From the NCBI RefSeq assembly GCF_030418165.1, contig NZ_JAUHTQ010000019.1, positions 1-61,290 on the forward strand: a stretch of 61,290 bases of DNA, given 5' to 3'. The notes under the pieces are model-generated. The model had not been told where the DNA came from, did no database searches, and saw nothing but the letters and a program-made list of their open reading frames with translations. Made by a program: the position numbers and the translations under genes. Source of the stretch: Ureibacillus aquaedulcis. GTDB lineage: Bacteria > Bacillota > Bacilli > Bacillales_A > Planococcaceae. Below, one piece after another: positions 44,757 through 56,291 of this stretch. Positions within the stretch are counted from its first letter, which is position 1; every line of letters starts with the position of its first letter.

Positions 44757-46892
44757 GTGGAAAAGCACTTTAATAAATTACTGAACATGATTAGTTTTCG
44801 AACTTTATTAATAGTGGTTTTATTAATTACTGGTTTTCTGCAATTCTTTTTAATGCTTGGCAATATTCGAAGCACTACATACGATATTCAAGCTTTCCAG
44901 CTTGCTCCGGAAACAATTCGTTCAGTCAAAACAATCGAAGATACCGTGAAAACGGAACAGGAGCGCACTCATGCCGAAGAAGCCGTTGAACCTGTCTATT
45001 TGTTTAATGAGGAAACCGCAGAGCATCGTTCTTCTTTAGTAACATCCATCTTTGATATTATTGAAGATGTAAGGGAAGAAACAAGCTCCAAGGAAGAAGA
45101 GAAGGAAGAAAAAGAAGAAGTATCTGTTGAAAATTCAATCTCCCCATTACGCGAAAAATTAAAGGACATTACCGACAGCCAATCACTATTAGTTTTCTCA
45201 AATAGTCAATTGCAATCATTATTGGAAGCTACTGACTCCGAGCTTAAGGAAGCAGAAGCCTTTCTTGTAAAAGAAATAAAGACAATGCTGAAAGAACCGA
45301 TCCGTATAGAAGGTGTTCCACTAAAACGGAATGAAATTGAAACGAAAATTCGTCAGCAAAATTCCATAGATGAAGGAATTTTGGATTCAGTAATTATTAT
45401 TGGGCGTGCTGCTATATTGGAAACGGAAATTTTAGATGAGGTTCGTACCGAGGAGTTAATATTAAAAGCAAGGGAAGAAGTAGAACCAACTCGTATACTG
45501 CAAGGTCAAATTATTGTACAAGAAGGCGAATTGATTGATAGAGAAGTATTCAGGCAGTTGGAGCTTCTAGGATTATTAAACAATCAAACATCAACAAAAC
45601 CTGTTCTGGGCTTATCCATTCTGGTCATTCTGCAAATAGCTTTTATGTATATACTATTTAATTACTCAGATATGGAGCTTCAGAATAAAAGAAAGGCTTT
45701 ATTTGTAACAGCCATTGTTTATTCATTTGCTATTATACTGATGAAGGTTATTAGTTTGCTTTCAGATCAGTTTGATGCAACGATTGCCTTTTTATATCCA
45801 ACTGCCTTGGCAACAATGCTTGTAAGACTTTTGGCAAACGAAAAAGCCGCAGTTTTAGTTACGATTTTGTCTGCAGCTTCGGCCGGAGTCATTTTCCATG
45901 AGGGCTATTCAGCCGTATTACAGATGGATATTGTACTATATATAATCTTTGGTGGACTTTCGAGCATCTACTTTATGAGGAGTATGGAAAAAAGATCGCA
46001 TTTGCTGAAAGCTTGTGCTGTTGTTTCCATTTTCAATTTACTGTTTATCGCATTTTATTTGCTTATGTCCCAATCAAATTATGACCTTTTTGAATTGGCT
46101 TTTTACACTGTAGCAGGTATTGCGTCCGGAATTTTATCAGGTGCTTTAACAATGGGATTATTGCCATTCTTTGAATCAGCATTTGGATTATTGTCGACAA
46201 TGAGACTGATCGAATTATCAAATCCGAATCACCCATTATTGAAAAAACTATTAACGGAAACACCGGGAACTTATCATCATAGCGTAATGGTAGCGAATCT
46301 GGCTGAAGCAGCTTGTGAAGCGATAGGTGCTGATGGATTACTTGCAAGAGTAGGCTGTTATTATCATGATATCGGAAAAACAAAGAGACCTGCCTTTTTC
46401 ATAGAAAATCAAATGTCCGGGATTAATCCACATGACTCCTTGCCGCCCGAGAGAAGTGCCGAGATCATTATTGCCCATACGACAGATGGTGCAAATTTAT
46501 TGGAACAGCATAAAATGCCGAAGGAAATTGTGGATATAGCATTGCAGCATCACGGAACAAGCACTTTGAAATTCTTTTTCCATAAGGCCAAAGATGAAGG
46601 TAAGGAAGTAGATGAAAAGATATTTAGCTATCCGGGTCCAAAACCCCAAACAAAAGAGGCGGCAGTGGTTAGTATTGCCGACAGTGTAGAAGCTGCGGTA
46701 CGATCCATGAAACAACCGAATTCGGAAAAAATCCAGCAGCTTGTACATTCCATTATCCAGAGTCGTGTACAAGAACATCAATTTGATGAATGTGATGTCT
46801 CGATCAAAGAGCTGAAAATCATTGAAAAGGTCTTGTGCGAGACACTGAACGGGATATTCCATTCAAGAATTGAATATCCAAAAGAAGGCTAA
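44757..46892 (+). CDS. pgpH: Cyclic di-AMP phosphodiesterase PgpH (7TM-HD protein)
   Basis: This 711-residue protein degrades c-di-AMP to pApA and so tunes potassium and osmotic balance. It has one N-terminal membrane segment (about residues 17-36) and a large extracellular 7TMR-HDED domain (to about 280), with an acidic Glu/Lys-rich insert near residues 112-122. Seven membrane helices (about 282-480) precede the cytoplasmic HD domain with YYHDIGKTKRP and ALQHHGTS. The start is GTG at 44757 with GGGGGTG upstream. It lies upstream of ybeY as in B. subtilis (yqfF). Confidence 0.95.
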   Translation: MEKHFNKLLNMISFRTLLIVVLLITGFLQFFLMLGNIRSTTYDIQAFQLAPETIRSVKTIEDTVKTEQERTHAEEAVEPVYLFNEETAEHRSSLVTSIFDIIEDVREETSSKEEEKEEKEEVSVENSISPLREKLKDITDSQSLLVFSNSQLQSLLEATDSELKEAEAFLVKEIKTMLKEPIRIEGVPLKRNEIETKIRQQNSIDEGILDSVIIIGRAAILETEILDEVRTEELILKAREEVEPTRILQGQIIVQEGELIDREVFRQLELLGLLNNQTSTKPVLGLSILVILQIAFMYILFNYSDMELQNKRKALFVTAIVYSFAIILMKVISLLSDQFDATIAFLYPTALATMLVRLLANEKAAVLVTILSAASAGVIFHEGYSAVLQMDIVLYIIFGGLSSIYFMRSMEKRSHLLKACAVVSIFNLLFIAFYLLMSQSNYDLFELAFYTVAGIASGILSGALTMGLLPFFESAFGLLSTMRLIELSNPNHPLLKKLLTETPGTYHHSVMVANLAEAACEAIGADGLLARVGCYYHDIGKTKRPAFFIENQMSGINPHDSLPPERSAEIIIAHTTDGANLLEQHKMPKEIVDIALQHHGTSTLKFFFHKAKDEGKEVDEKIFSYPGPKPQTKEAAVVSIADSVEAAVRSMKQPNSEKIQQLVHSIIQSRVQEHQFDECDVSIKELKIIEKVLCETLNGIFHSRIEYPKEG

Positions 46893-46907
46893 CTAGAGGA
46901 GGCACTA

Positions 46908-47393
46908 ATGCTTAATATTGATTTTTTAGATGAAACAAATGAAGTGAAGGAACAGCATATTGAATTGGTTCAGGAATTATTGCAACATGCTGCTGCCCAC
47001 CTTGAAATAGAGGAAGGCAGTGAAGTCTCAATAACCTTCGTAACGAATGAAAAAATTCATGAAATTAATCGGGAATACCGGGATAAGGATCAACCAACGG
47101 ACGTTATTTCCTTTGCTCTTGAGGAGTTAGGTGAAGGAGAGGTTGAAATAGTTGGAGAAGGAATCCCAAGAATCTTGGGAGATATCATTATTTCTACGGA
47201 TCGTACAAAGGAACAAGCAGCTGATTTCGGACACTCATTTGAGAGAGAATTGGGCTTTTTAGCTGTTCATGGTTTTTTACACTTATTAGGATTCGATCAT
47301 ATGACAGAAGAAGATGAAAAAATCATGTTTGGCAAACAAGATGAAATTCTATCATCTTTTGGTCTAGGTCGTGATTCGAATGGACGTCCATAA
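46908..47393 (+). CDS. ybeY: Endoribonuclease YbeY (rRNA maturation factor)
   Basis: This 161-residue metal-dependent RNase takes part in 16S rRNA 3' end maturation and 70S quality control. The triple-His zinc site is in [11 protein letters not shown] near residues 122-132, and the conserved Arg/Asp region is in [23 protein letters not shown] precedes the ATG. The C-terminal 14 to 23 bases overlap dgkA, so translation is probably coupled. Neighbours era and phoH fit a ribosome-assembly context. Confidence 0.96.
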   Translation: MLNIDFLDETNEVKEQHIELVQELLQHAAAHLEIEEGSEVSITFVTNEKIHEINREYRDKDQPTDVISFALEELGEGEVEIVGEGIPRILGDIIISTDRTKEQAADFGHSFERELGFLAVHGFLHLLGFDHMTEEDEKIMFGKQDEILSSFGLGRDSNGRP

Positions 47394-47730
47394 ATTAGTC
47401 AAATCATTTGGATATGCTTTTTATGGTATATGGACTGCAATGAATGAACAAAATATGCGCATCCATATAATTAGTGCGTTCATAGTAATGATTGCCGGTC
47501 TGTTAACTGGCTTGACAAAAATGGAGTGGGTAATGATTATACTGGTTATTACACTGGTAATTGGGGCAGAGATGATCAATACTGCTATTGAGAGTGTAGT
47601 AAACCTGGCATCCCCCGAGATTCACCCCCTGGCAAAACAAGCTAAGGATATAGCTGCAGGTGCGGTACTTGTTTTTGCTTTGGCAAGTGTTATAATCGGA
47701 TTACTCATTTTTCTACCAAAATGGTTTTAA
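47380..47730 (+). CDS. dgkA: Diacylglycerol kinase-family undecaprenol kinase
   Basis: This 116-residue three-helix membrane kinase phosphorylates undecaprenol in Gram-positive bacteria, recycling the cell wall lipid carrier. The signature [15 protein letters not shown] near residues 66-80 and [14 protein letters not shown] are clear. The ATG at 47380 is preferred; a GTG three codons earlier is only two bases from the AGG site. The gene starts within ybeY and ends before cdd. Confidence 0.93.
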   Translation: MDVHKLVKSFGYAFYGIWTAMNEQNMRIHIISAFIVMIAGLLTGLTKMEWVMIILVITLVIGAEMINTAIESVVNLASPEIHPLAKQAKDIAAGAVLVFALASVIIGLLIFLPKWF

Positions 47731-47749
47731 CTTTATCTGGCACATCTAG

Positions 47750-49133
<1,384 letters not shown>

Positions 49134-49144
49134 GTAAATTCGAG

Positions 49145-49175
49145 GACAAGCTGCTCTAGTGCAGTTTGTCTTTTT
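49145..49175 (+). terminator. era terminator
   Basis: GACAAGCTGC (49145-49154) with GCAGTTTGTC (49161-49170), then TTTTTA. A TATAAT at 49274-49279 without a clear -35 may serve recO. Confidence 0.85.
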
Positions 49176-49318
49176 ATTGTCCGGGTAATTTATTATAATA
49201 TCATACTTTTCTTTCAGTTTTGATACCATAAAAGCTTAAAGCACCCAATAGCGTAAATTCTATAACGGTAAGGTATAATAGAACCAAAGTAAAATGTTGA
49301 AGGAAGTGCAGTGCCATA

Positions 49319-50098
49319 ATGTTAAACAAATGGGAAGGCATTGTTTTAAAGTCGCGTGCTTATGGTGAGTCAAATAAAATTGTCACGTTAATGACGAAAG
49401 AAGCGGGGAAGGTAACAGTAATGGCCAGGGGCGCAAAAAAGCCGACCAGCCGCCTGGCAGGAGTTACCCAAACCTTTATGCATGGCATGTATATGGTCCA
49501 AAGAACTTCTGGCATGGGAACCCTCCAACAGGGTGAGCATTTGGCCTCAATGCGCCATATTCAAACAGATATTGTGGCAACAGCTTATGCAAGTTATATT
49601 GTAGAACTTGTTGATAGACTAGTAGACGAGGGGCCGGAACCTTTCGCATTTGACGTGTTATTGCAAGCACTAAACGCGATTGAGGAAGAATATGATCCAG
49701 AAGCGATTAGTCTATTTGTGGACTGGAAGCTGCTTCCTTATACAGGGGTTCAGCCGATTTTAAATGCCTGTGCATCATGCGGATCCTTTGATGGAGAGTT
49801 TGCTTTCTCCTTTTCACAAGGGGGGTTTTTATGTCACCGTTGCTTCCACCAAGACCCGTATATCATTCGGTTATCTCCTACACAGCTAAAATTGATTCGT
49901 ATGTTTTACAACGTCCCGATCGATCAAATCGGGAAGTTGGAGCTGAAAAAAGGGACCAAACAATTTATCAAAAAAATTGTCACAACAATATATGAAGAAC
50001 AGACGGGTATACGTTTAAAATCACGTTCGTTTATTGAACAATTGGAAAGAACCCCAATATTGACAAGAAGGACAACGAATGAGGAGTCTACAGATTAA
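49319..50098 (+). CDS. recO: DNA repair protein RecO
   Basis: This 259-residue recombination mediator loads RecA onto SSB-coated DNA with RecR. The N-terminal OB fold begins MLNKWEGIVLKSRAYGESNK. A zinc-binding module has CASCG near residues 149-153 and CHRC near 172-175. AAGGAAGTG lies upstream of the ATG. It is the last gene of the forward run before the inverted segment with glyS. Confidence 0.93.
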   Translation: MLNKWEGIVLKSRAYGESNKIVTLMTKEAGKVTVMARGAKKPTSRLAGVTQTFMHGMYMVQRTSGMGTLQQGEHLASMRHIQTDIVATAYASYIVELVDRLVDEGPEPFAFDVLLQALNAIEEEYDPEAISLFVDWKLLPYTGVQPILNACASCGSFDGEFAFSFSQGGFLCHRCFHQDPYIIRLSPTQLKLIRMFYNVPIDQIGKLELKKGTKQFIKKIVTTIYEEQTGIRLKSRSFIEQLERTPILTRRTTNEESTD

Positions 50099-50099
50099 G

Positions 50100-50573
50100 T
50101 TATACAACTTTTCGAATGATATCCAAAACATCATCTTTTATTGCTTGCCAAAATAAATGGGAGGATTCATCGGAGAATCGCCCTTCCATAAAAAGTAGAT
50201 AGTTTTCAAAGAGATAATCGATTTGCTCATAGTGAAAGCGCAATCGATGATTCATTTGCTTTACATCAATGTTCAGCTCCATATAGCTATCTATCAACAT
50301 CTGCAGATCACTGATTTGTTTTTGCAATTGCTGATACATCTGTGAGTGAAATTGACCCAGCTTTAATTGATGCTTTTCCTGTTTTCGATGATGATTCACG
50401 GTATTTTTTAAAGATTCCAGCTTGAAATTCGCAGTAAACAAAATGTGATGATGTGCCGGATGTTCGGGTAATTCTTTATTTAAAAGTTCACATACGAGAT
50501 CTAAAAGCTTATCTGCCGGGCAAATTTCTAAGAGTTCTTGTTTAGATTGCTTAAATAAAGTTTGAATGAACAT
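50100..50573 (-). CDS. Uncharacterised 157-residue helical protein
   Basis: The protein begins MFIQTLFKQSKQELLEI and is almost entirely helical, rich in His, Gln and Leu, with a likely coiled coil around residues 60-100 (QLQKQISDLQMLIDSYMELN). It has no membrane segment or known motif, and I do not recognise the family. The ATG at 50573 has GAGGTGGA upstream. It is convergent with recO, whose stop is one base away, with no terminator visible between them. Downstream of glyS on the same strand, it is separated by a glyS terminator, so it has its own promoter. Confidence 0.72.
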   Translation of the reverse strand: MFIQTLFKQSKQELLEICPADKLLDLVCELLNKELPEHPAHHHILFTANFKLESLKNTVNHHRKQEKHQLKLGQFHSQMYQQLQKQISDLQMLIDSYMELNIDVKQMNHRLRFHYEQIDYLFENYLLFMEGRFSDESSHLFWQAIKDDVLDIIRKVV

Positions 50574-50640
50574 CAATCCACCTCAATTTTAAATTTTAAT
50601 TTATTATAATCTAAATTTTCAAATAAATCACTTATTAATT

Positions 50641-50779
50641 GAACAAAATGAACAAAATGAACAAAAATAGGCGAAATGTTATTATAAAAGATTGTAAATT
50701 AATATAATTATCTTATGATTTTGAAGTGGCTAGATTACGACAAAAAGTGGCTAGATTCAAAATGAAACTCGCCATTTTT
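50641..50779. repeat. Short direct repeats upstream of the 157-residue gene
   Basis: Three tandem copies of the 9-mer GAACAAAAT occur at 50641-50667. AAGTGGCTAGATT occurs twice, at 50724-50736 and 50745-50757, and a related inverted word GCCATTTTT follows at about 50771. The rest of this 303-base gap has no gene and only the glyS terminator. Confidence 0.6.
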
Positions 50780-50806
50780 AAGAAAAAACCGTAATAGGGC
50801 CAATGT

Positions 50807-50856
50807 AAAAGGGGTGCTCCAGAAAGTGATTATTACACTTTCCGAGTACCCCTTTT
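50807..50856 (-). terminator. glyS terminator
   Basis: AAAAGGGGTGCTC...GAAAGTG pairs with CACTTTC...GAGTACCCCTTTT over about 20 positions. On the reverse strand it follows the glyS stop. Confidence 0.85.
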
Positions 50857-50876
50857 TATTAATGCTATTCAAATTT

Positions 50877-52265
50877 TTAGAATTGAAGATGTTTTTCGAT
50901 ATACGCTTTAACTTCAGTGATTGGCATGCGCACCTGCTCCATGCTGTCACGGTGGCGAACTGTAACCTGGCCATCTTCTTTTGAATCGAAGTCATATGTG
51001 ATACAGAATGGTGTACCGATTTCGTCTTGACGACGGTAACGTTTACCGATGGATTGCGATTCATCATAATCAACAGGGAAGGATTTGCGTAATTCGGACC
51101 ATACATCGCCTGCTTCTTCCGCTAATTTTTTTGATAAAGGCAATACTGCTGCTTTAAATGGAGCAAGGGCAGGGTGGAAGCGTAAAACTGTACGGGAATC
51201 GCCGCCTTCTAGTTCTTCTTCATCGTAAGCGTCACATAAGAACGCCAATGTTACACGGTCTGCACCAAGAGATGGCTCGATGCAATAAGGAACATAACGT
51301 TCGTTTGTAATTGGATCAATATAAGTGAAATCTTCACCTGAGTGTTCCATATGTTGTTTTAGGTCGTAATCCGTACGGTCTGCAATGCCCCATAATTCAC
51401 CCCAGCCGAATGGGAAGCGGAATTCGATATCAGTCGTTGCATTAGAATAGTGAGAAAGCTCATCTTCTTCATGGTCACGCAGACGCATGCTATCTTCTTT
51501 CATTCCCAAATTTAGCAGCCAGTTTTTGCAGAATTCTTTCCAGTATTGCTGCCACTCTAGATCTTCACCTGGTTTACAGAAGAATTCTAATTCCATTTGT
51601 TCAAATTCACGTGTACGGAATGTAAAGTTACCTGGTGTAATTTCGTTACGGAATGATTTACCGATTTGGGCAATACCAAACGGAGTTCTTTTACGCATCG
51701 AGCGTTGTACGTTTTTAAAGTTAACGAAGATTCCTTGTGCTGTTTCCGGACGAAGGAAAATTTCATTTGTTGAGCTTTCCGTTACACCTTGGAATGTTTT
51801 GAACATTAGATTGAACTGGCGGATATCCGTAAAATCATTTGCTCCGCATTCCGGGCAAGTAACCGATAACTCATCCATCTTCGCTTTCATTTGATCGAAG
51901 CTCATACCATCTACGATTATTTCTTCACCTGTTTTTTCCAATGAGGCATCTTCGATTAGTTTATCGGCACGGTGACGCGCTTTACATGATTTACAGTCGA
52001 TCATTGGATCGTTGAAGTTGCCAACGTGGCCAGATGCTACCCATGTACGTGGGTTCATTAGAATTGCCGCATCAAGACCTACATTGTATTCGGATTCTTG
52101 TACGAATTTTAGCCACCAAGCTTTTTTTACATTGTTTTTTAGTTCAACCCCAAGTGGGCCGTAATCCCATGTGTTGGCAAGTCCACCGTAGATTTCGGAT
52201 CCCGGGAAGACAAAGCCGCGATGTTTTGCTAAGTTTACGATTGTTTCCATAGATTTTTGAGCCAT
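50877..52265 (-). CDS. glyS: Glycyl-tRNA synthetase, single-chain (dimeric) type
   Basis: This 462-residue class II synthetase charges tRNA-Gly. It is the homodimeric type, with [18 protein letters not shown] at the N-terminus, [25 protein letters not shown] (motif 2 region) and the C-terminal anticodon-binding domain. B. subtilis instead has the unrelated glyQ/glyS heterotetramer in this chromosomal position. The ATG at 52265 follows AGGAGGAATC; an in-frame extension of 44 codons runs into the T-box and is rejected. It is on the reverse strand, unlike its neighbours, under T-box control. Confidence 0.96.
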   Translation of the reverse strand: MAQKSMETIVNLAKHRGFVFPGSEIYGGLANTWDYGPLGVELKNNVKKAWWLKFVQESEYNVGLDAAILMNPRTWVASGHVGNFNDPMIDCKSCKARHRADKLIEDASLEKTGEEIIVDGMSFDQMKAKMDELSVTCPECGANDFTDIRQFNLMFKTFQGVTESSTNEIFLRPETAQGIFVNFKNVQRSMRKRTPFGIAQIGKSFRNEITPGNFTFRTREFEQMELEFFCKPGEDLEWQQYWKEFCKNWLLNLGMKEDSMRLRDHEEDELSHYSNATTDIEFRFPFGWGELWGIADRTDYDLKQHMEHSGEDFTYIDPITNERYVPYCIEPSLGADRVTLAFLCDAYDEEELEGGDSRTVLRFHPALAPFKAAVLPLSKKLAEEAGDVWSELRKSFPVDYDESQSIGKRYRRQDEIGTPFCITYDFDSKEDGQVTVRHRDSMEQVRMPITEVKAYIEKHLQF

Positions 52266-52296
52266 AATGATTCCTCCTAATAAAAATAAAAAATAG

Positions 52297-52543
52297 AAAA
52301 GCACCCGTCTCCGGGCGTTTTGCCCGGGGACGAGTGCCAGTATGTACACCCGCGGTTCCACCCCGCTTGATTGTCGGCTAAAGTAAAGCGTCCGCATACG
52401 GCGTCGCTAACCTAAACTTAACAATCCTCTTTTAGAAAATTGGCTCAAGGGTGCCGTTTCTCTTTTCGTGTAGGCTTTCACCTGTTCCTACTCGCTTGTC
52501 TGAAAAGATACTTATTGTCCTCTCATTGCCTATATGATGTTCT
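52297..52543 (-). promoter_or_regulatory. T-box riboswitch controlling glyS
   Basis: On the reverse strand the leader contains the T-box core GGTGGAACCGCG (52351-52362), which pairs with the uncharged tRNA acceptor end. The terminator that follows uses arms 52322-52337 and 52301-52316 plus T-rich sequence. In the stem I region the triplet GGC followed by A (52453-52455) is a suitable Gly specifier codon. Uncharged tRNA-Gly should favour antitermination and synthetase expression. The glycine specifier matches the downstream gene. Confidence 0.95.
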
Positions 52544-52549
52544 ATCGAT

Positions 52550-52579
52550 ATTTTATGCTATTTACTCGAACTATGTCAA
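52550..52579 (-). promoter_or_regulatory. Sigma-A promoter of glyS
   Basis: TTGACA (52574-52579 on the reverse strand), an 18-bp spacer and TAAAAT (52550-52555), just upstream of the T-box leader. Confidence 0.78.
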
Positions 52580-52602
52580 TATTGTAGCTTTTCTTTCATT
52601 TC

Positions 52603-52632
52603 TTCGCAATCCACACTAAATTAGTATATAAT
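52603..52632 (+). promoter_or_regulatory. Candidate promoter of ccpN
   Basis: TTCGCA, an 18-bp spacer and TATAAT, about 34 bases before the ccpN start and divergent from the glyS promoter. Confidence 0.5.
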
Positions 52633-52665
52633 ATTTAAAGAAAAGTATAACACTATTTGAAGCGG

Positions 52666-53304
52666 GTGAGTCCAATCGAACTCAATAAACGTCAAGACAC
52701 GATTCTTCAAATCGTTAAAGAGAATGGACCGATTACGGGGGAGCAGATTGCGGAACGTTTAAATTTGACCCGGGCTACTCTACGACCGGATTTAGCAATT
52801 TTAACGATGGCTGGTTACCTGGATGCTAGGCCGCGTGTTGGATACTTCTATTCAGGTAAAAAAACAATGACGACGGCAAGTGAATCTATGATGAACTTGA
52901 AAGTAGGAGACTTCCAATCGTTGCCTGTGGTAGTATCGGAAAATATGACGGTATACGATGCGATTGTCCAGTTGTTTTTGGAAGATGTCGGAACACTATT
53001 TGTTGTAGATGATCAGTCCTATCTACAGGGGGTTCTATCTAGAAAAGATTTGCTAAGAACTAGTATCGGGACACAAGAGCTGACAAAAATACCAGTTCAT
53101 ATTATTATGTCAAGGATGCCTAATATTGTTTATTGCAAAAAAACAGATTCATTAATTGGGGCTGCCAAAAAGTTGATTGAACGACAAGTAGATTCGCTTC
53201 CTGTTGTCAATGAAACAGAAAAGGGTCTTGAAATTGTTGGAAGATTAACAAAAACCAACGTAACTAAAGCGTTTATTTCATTAGCTGAAACCCATGATTT
53301 GTAA
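52666..53304 (+). CDS. ccpN: Gluconeogenesis repressor CcpN (YqzB)
   Basis: This 212-residue repressor has an N-terminal winged helix-turn-helix (GEQIAERLNLTRATLRPDLA) and two CBS domains that sense nucleotides. In B. subtilis CcpN represses gapB, pckA and the small RNA SR1 during growth on glucose. The GTG at 52666 gives MSPIELNKRQDTILQIV, matching the B. subtilis N-terminus; a TTG three codons earlier is possible. The ribosome binding site is weak. It is followed 12 bases later by ppsR (yqfL), its known functional partner. Confidence 0.94.
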   Translation: MSPIELNKRQDTILQIVKENGPITGEQIAERLNLTRATLRPDLAILTMAGYLDARPRVGYFYSGKKTMTTASESMMNLKVGDFQSLPVVVSENMTVYDAIVQLFLEDVGTLFVVDDQSYLQGVLSRKDLLRTSIGTQELTKIPVHIIMSRMPNIVYCKKTDSLIGAAKKLIERQVDSLPVVNETEKGLEIVGRLTKTNVTKAFISLAETHDL

Positions 53305-53315
53305 GGAGTGCTATT

Positions 53316-54128
53316 TTGAAAAATTTAAAAGTTTTCGTTGTATCCGATTCAGTAGGGGAAACCGGTGAGCAGGTTGTTAAAGCAGCAGTTTCTCAATTTC
53401 GACCAACCTTTGATAGTACTGTAATTCGTAAGTTTCCAAATATTGAAAACAATGATCATATTGAAAAAATCGTTGAAATCGCAAAAGAACAAGACGCCAC
53501 AATCGTTTTTACACTAGTTGAGAGAAAAATGCGAAACTATATGATAGATAGCTGCAACCGGGAGGATGTCCAGTGGATTGATTTGTTGGGACCGCTAATT
53601 CATCTTTTTGAAGAAAAAATTGGCGAACAGCCAAGGGAGGAACCCGGGCTTGTCCATAAATTGGATGCCGATTATTTTAAGAAAATTGAGGCTGTAGAAT
53701 TTGCAGTTAAGTATGATGACGGACGCGACCCAAGAGGATTACTTTTGGCAGATGTGGTCTTGGTGGGGGTTTCAAGGACTTCAAAAACACCGCTGTCCCA
53801 ATACCTTGCACACAAACGCTATAAAGTGGCAAATGTTCCATTAGTACCTGAAATAAACCCTCCTGAAGAGTTATTCTTGGTTGATCCAAAAAAATGCTTT
53901 GGTTTAGTAATTTCTACTGAAAAGCTAAATGTCATTCGAAAAGAACGACTAATGGCCCTAGGTCTAAATGATGATGCAATCTATGCTAAACCTTCCCGTA
54001 TTGAACAGGAATTGGAGCATTTCAATCGGGTGGTTGAACGGATCGGGTGTTCAGTGATCGACGTGACGAACAAGGCTGTTGAAGAAACAGCAAATGTCAT
54101 CATGGAAAATATAGAACAAAATAAATAA
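53316..54128 (+). CDS. ppsR: Pyruvate, phosphate dikinase / PEP synthase regulatory protein-like (YqfL)
   Basis: This 270-residue DUF299 bifunctional Ser/Thr kinase-phosphorylase family protein has the P-loop GVSRTSKTPLSQYLA near residues 149-163 and the N-terminal motif VVSDSVGETGEQV. The family switches pyruvate phosphate dikinase or PEP synthase on and off. In B. subtilis YqfL affects CcpN activity, and the gene pair is conserved. The start is TTG at 53316 with AAGGAGTG upstream. A terminator follows. The yqxD gene found before dnaG in B. subtilis is absent. Confidence 0.92.
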   Translation: MKNLKVFVVSDSVGETGEQVVKAAVSQFRPTFDSTVIRKFPNIENNDHIEKIVEIAKEQDATIVFTLVERKMRNYMIDSCNREDVQWIDLLGPLIHLFEEKIGEQPREEPGLVHKLDADYFKKIEAVEFAVKYDDGRDPRGLLLADVVLVGVSRTSKTPLSQYLAHKRYKVANVPLVPEINPPEELFLVDPKKCFGLVISTEKLNVIRKERLMALGLNDDAIYAKPSRIEQELEHFNRVVERIGCSVIDVTNKAVEETANVIMENIEQNK

Positions 54129-54131
54129 CAG

Positions 54132-54166
54132 AAAACCACTTCTACAAGGCGTAGGGGTGGTTTTTT
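54132..54166 (+). terminator. ppsR terminator
   Basis: AAAACCACTTCTAC with GTAGGGGTGGTTTT, then more T residues. Confidence 0.88.
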
Positions 54167-54169
54167 CGT

Positions 54170-54438
54170 AAAAAATTTACCTAAGTAATTTAGAAAACGC
54201 AATTAATTGTCATAACCATTCTTTGGGATTAAGAGAATTCTCCCAAAATAGATAAAAACCGTATTTTTTAAAATTTAAAAGTGGAAACTTTCGTCTATTT
54301 GTTTTATAATGAGAAAATTGTGGTAAAAATATTAATAAGAGAAATTTTAGAACAAAAAACTATTTTTTTGTCGGAAAATAGAGGATTTTTTAAATTTATC
54401 TCGAATTGTGTTACTTAGTATTTTAAGTTGGTGATTAT
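54170..54438. other. AT-rich gap before dnaG
   Basis: Apart from the ppsR terminator, this gap holds only AT-rich sequence. A TATAAT at 54305-54310 could be a -10, but the -35 position is poor. No small gene with a ribosome binding site is visible. Confidence 0.5.
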
Positions 54439-56259
54439 ATGACCGGGAAAATACCTGAAGAGATGATAGAACAAATTCGTTCTCAGTCCGATATAGTCGA
54501 TGTCATTAGCGATTATATGCAGCTAACAAAAAGAGGGCGCAACTGGTTTGGATTATGTCCATTTCACGGTGAAAATACACCTTCATTTTCAGTATCTCAA
54601 GATAAACAAATTTTTCATTGTTTTGGGTGTGGTGCAGGTGGAAATGCCATTACTTTTGTAATGGATATTGAAAATATATTGTTTCCAGATGCGGTAGTCA
54701 AACTTGGAAATCGACTGGGTATCCATTTAGATATCCAAAGCAACAGTATATCCAAGGAGAATCACGCCTATTCAAAAAAAGAAGAATTAATGCTTGAGGC
54801 GCATGAATTTACCGCCGATTTCTATCATCACTTACTGATGAATACAGAAGAAGGGGAACAAGCATTAAATTATTTGCTAAAAAGAGGATTTACAAAGGAA
54901 CATATCGAAACGAATGGTATAGGTTGGTCTTTGCCAGGATGGGATACTTTGTCAGTTTTGCTAAAAAGAAAAGGGTTTGATTTAGACGAAATGGCTGAGT
55001 GCGGACTCATCATCCAAAGGGAAAATGACCATACTTATTTTGATCGATTTCGTGGAAGAATCATGTTTCCAATACGAGATGAAAATGGAAAAGTGATAGC
55101 ATTTTCTGGACGTATTATAGATTCAGTTGATGAGGCGAAATACCTAAATAGTCCTGAGTCACCTATATTTCATAAGAGTCAAGTTCTTTTTAACTTGGAC
55201 AAGGCAAGAACCGTTATTCGAAAAAAACGTCAAGTTATCTTGATGGAAGGATTTATGGACGTGCTTGCCGCTAATCAAGCCGGAGTTTATAACGCGGTCG
55301 CTACAATGGGCACTTCCCTGACACCACAGCACATCACAAAGCTAAAACGTTTAAGTGAGCAAATTATAGTTTGTTATGACGGTGATAATGCGGGTTGGGA
55401 GGCAGCCAAGCGAGCTTCTGAAATGTTATATGCCGAAAAATTGAAGGTTGAAATCGCTGTCTTGCCTGAAAAATTAGATCCAGATGAGTATATAAAAAAA
55501 TATGGTCCTGAATCGTTTGTACAGCAAATTTTAGAAAAGCCACATGCATACATTGCTTTTATGATGATGCATGCGAGGAGAAACAAGAACTTTCAATTTG
55601 AAAATGATGTTTTGCAATTTATCCAGGAAGTACTTGAACAACTTGTTGGTCGATCTTCACCCATTGAACGCGACCTTTATATAAAACAGATTGCAAGTGA
55701 AACAAATATTTCTGAGGAAGCTATCTACGCTCAATTTAGGAAATTGGATGCGGATAATGCTAAGAATTTTAGCCGAGCAGACACTAAAAAGCAAACGAAA
55801 AAAAATGAATTACAGACAAAAAAGCCTTTATCTGCTACTGAGCGTGCAGAACGGTTACTTTTATCGCATATGCTAACTAATATTGATGTAGTTGATCGTA
55901 TATTAAAAAGCGATCAGCCGGAGCCCTTTGTACGGGATGAGTATGGTGCGGTATTTGTTCGATTAGCCGGCTTTTATGAAGAACATGGTTCAGCAGATTA
56001 TCAAAGGTTTTTAGAAATATTGGAGGATTCAGAACTAAGGAAAATTGTCATGGAAGCAGCACTTCTGGAACATGATCCTGAACAGGCTGAAGCTGAAATA
56101 TCAGATTGCTTAAGGCAGTTAAAAAAACATCGGATTGAAATGGAGATAAAAAAAACACTTCATGATATGCAAGAAGCAGAGAAGTTGCATGAGCATAAAC
56201 GTGCATTGGAACTTTCAAAGGCATTCATTCAATTGAAGAATTCATTATCGACAATTTAG
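54439..56259 (+). CDS. dnaG: DNA primase
   Basis: This 606-residue primase makes RNA primers for replication. The N-terminal CHC2 zinc finger is [14 protein letters not shown] with HCFGCG (Cys, His, Cys, Cys ligands). The catalytic core and TOPRIM domain contain [18 protein letters not shown] and CYDGDNAG with the metal-binding acids. The C-terminal helicase-binding domain begins near residue 460, after a Lys-rich linker. TTGGTGATT precedes the ATG, so the site is weak. It lies 32 bases before rpoD in the conserved dnaG-sigA macromolecular synthesis operon. Confidence 0.96.
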   Translation: MTGKIPEEMIEQIRSQSDIVDVISDYMQLTKRGRNWFGLCPFHGENTPSFSVSQDKQIFHCFGCGAGGNAITFVMDIENILFPDAVVKLGNRLGIHLDIQSNSISKENHAYSKKEELMLEAHEFTADFYHHLLMNTEEGEQALNYLLKRGFTKEHIETNGIGWSLPGWDTLSVLLKRKGFDLDEMAECGLIIQRENDHTYFDRFRGRIMFPIRDENGKVIAFSGRIIDSVDEAKYLNSPESPIFHKSQVLFNLDKARTVIRKKRQVILMEGFMDVLAANQAGVYNAVATMGTSLTPQHITKLKRLSEQIIVCYDGDNAGWEAAKRASEMLYAEKLKVEIAVLPEKLDPDEYIKKYGPESFVQQILEKPHAYIAFMMMHARRNKNFQFENDVLQFIQEVLEQLVGRSSPIERDLYIKQIASETNISEEAIYAQFRKLDADNAKNFSRADTKKQTKKNELQTKKPLSATERAERLLLSHMLTNIDVVDRILKSDQPEPFVRDEYGAVFVRLAGFYEEHGSADYQRFLEILEDSELRKIVMEAALLEHDPEQAEAEISDCLRQLKKHRIEMEIKKTLHDMQEAEKLHEHKRALELSKAFIQLKNSLSTI

Positions 56260-56291
56260 ACCGATTTGCGTTGTTAGAAGGAGGAAGGTTT

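Noticed and set aside
52266..52397. 44-codon N-terminal extension of glyS
   Set aside because: It translates the T-box and terminator. The ATG at 52265 has AGGAGG and the conserved GlyRS start.
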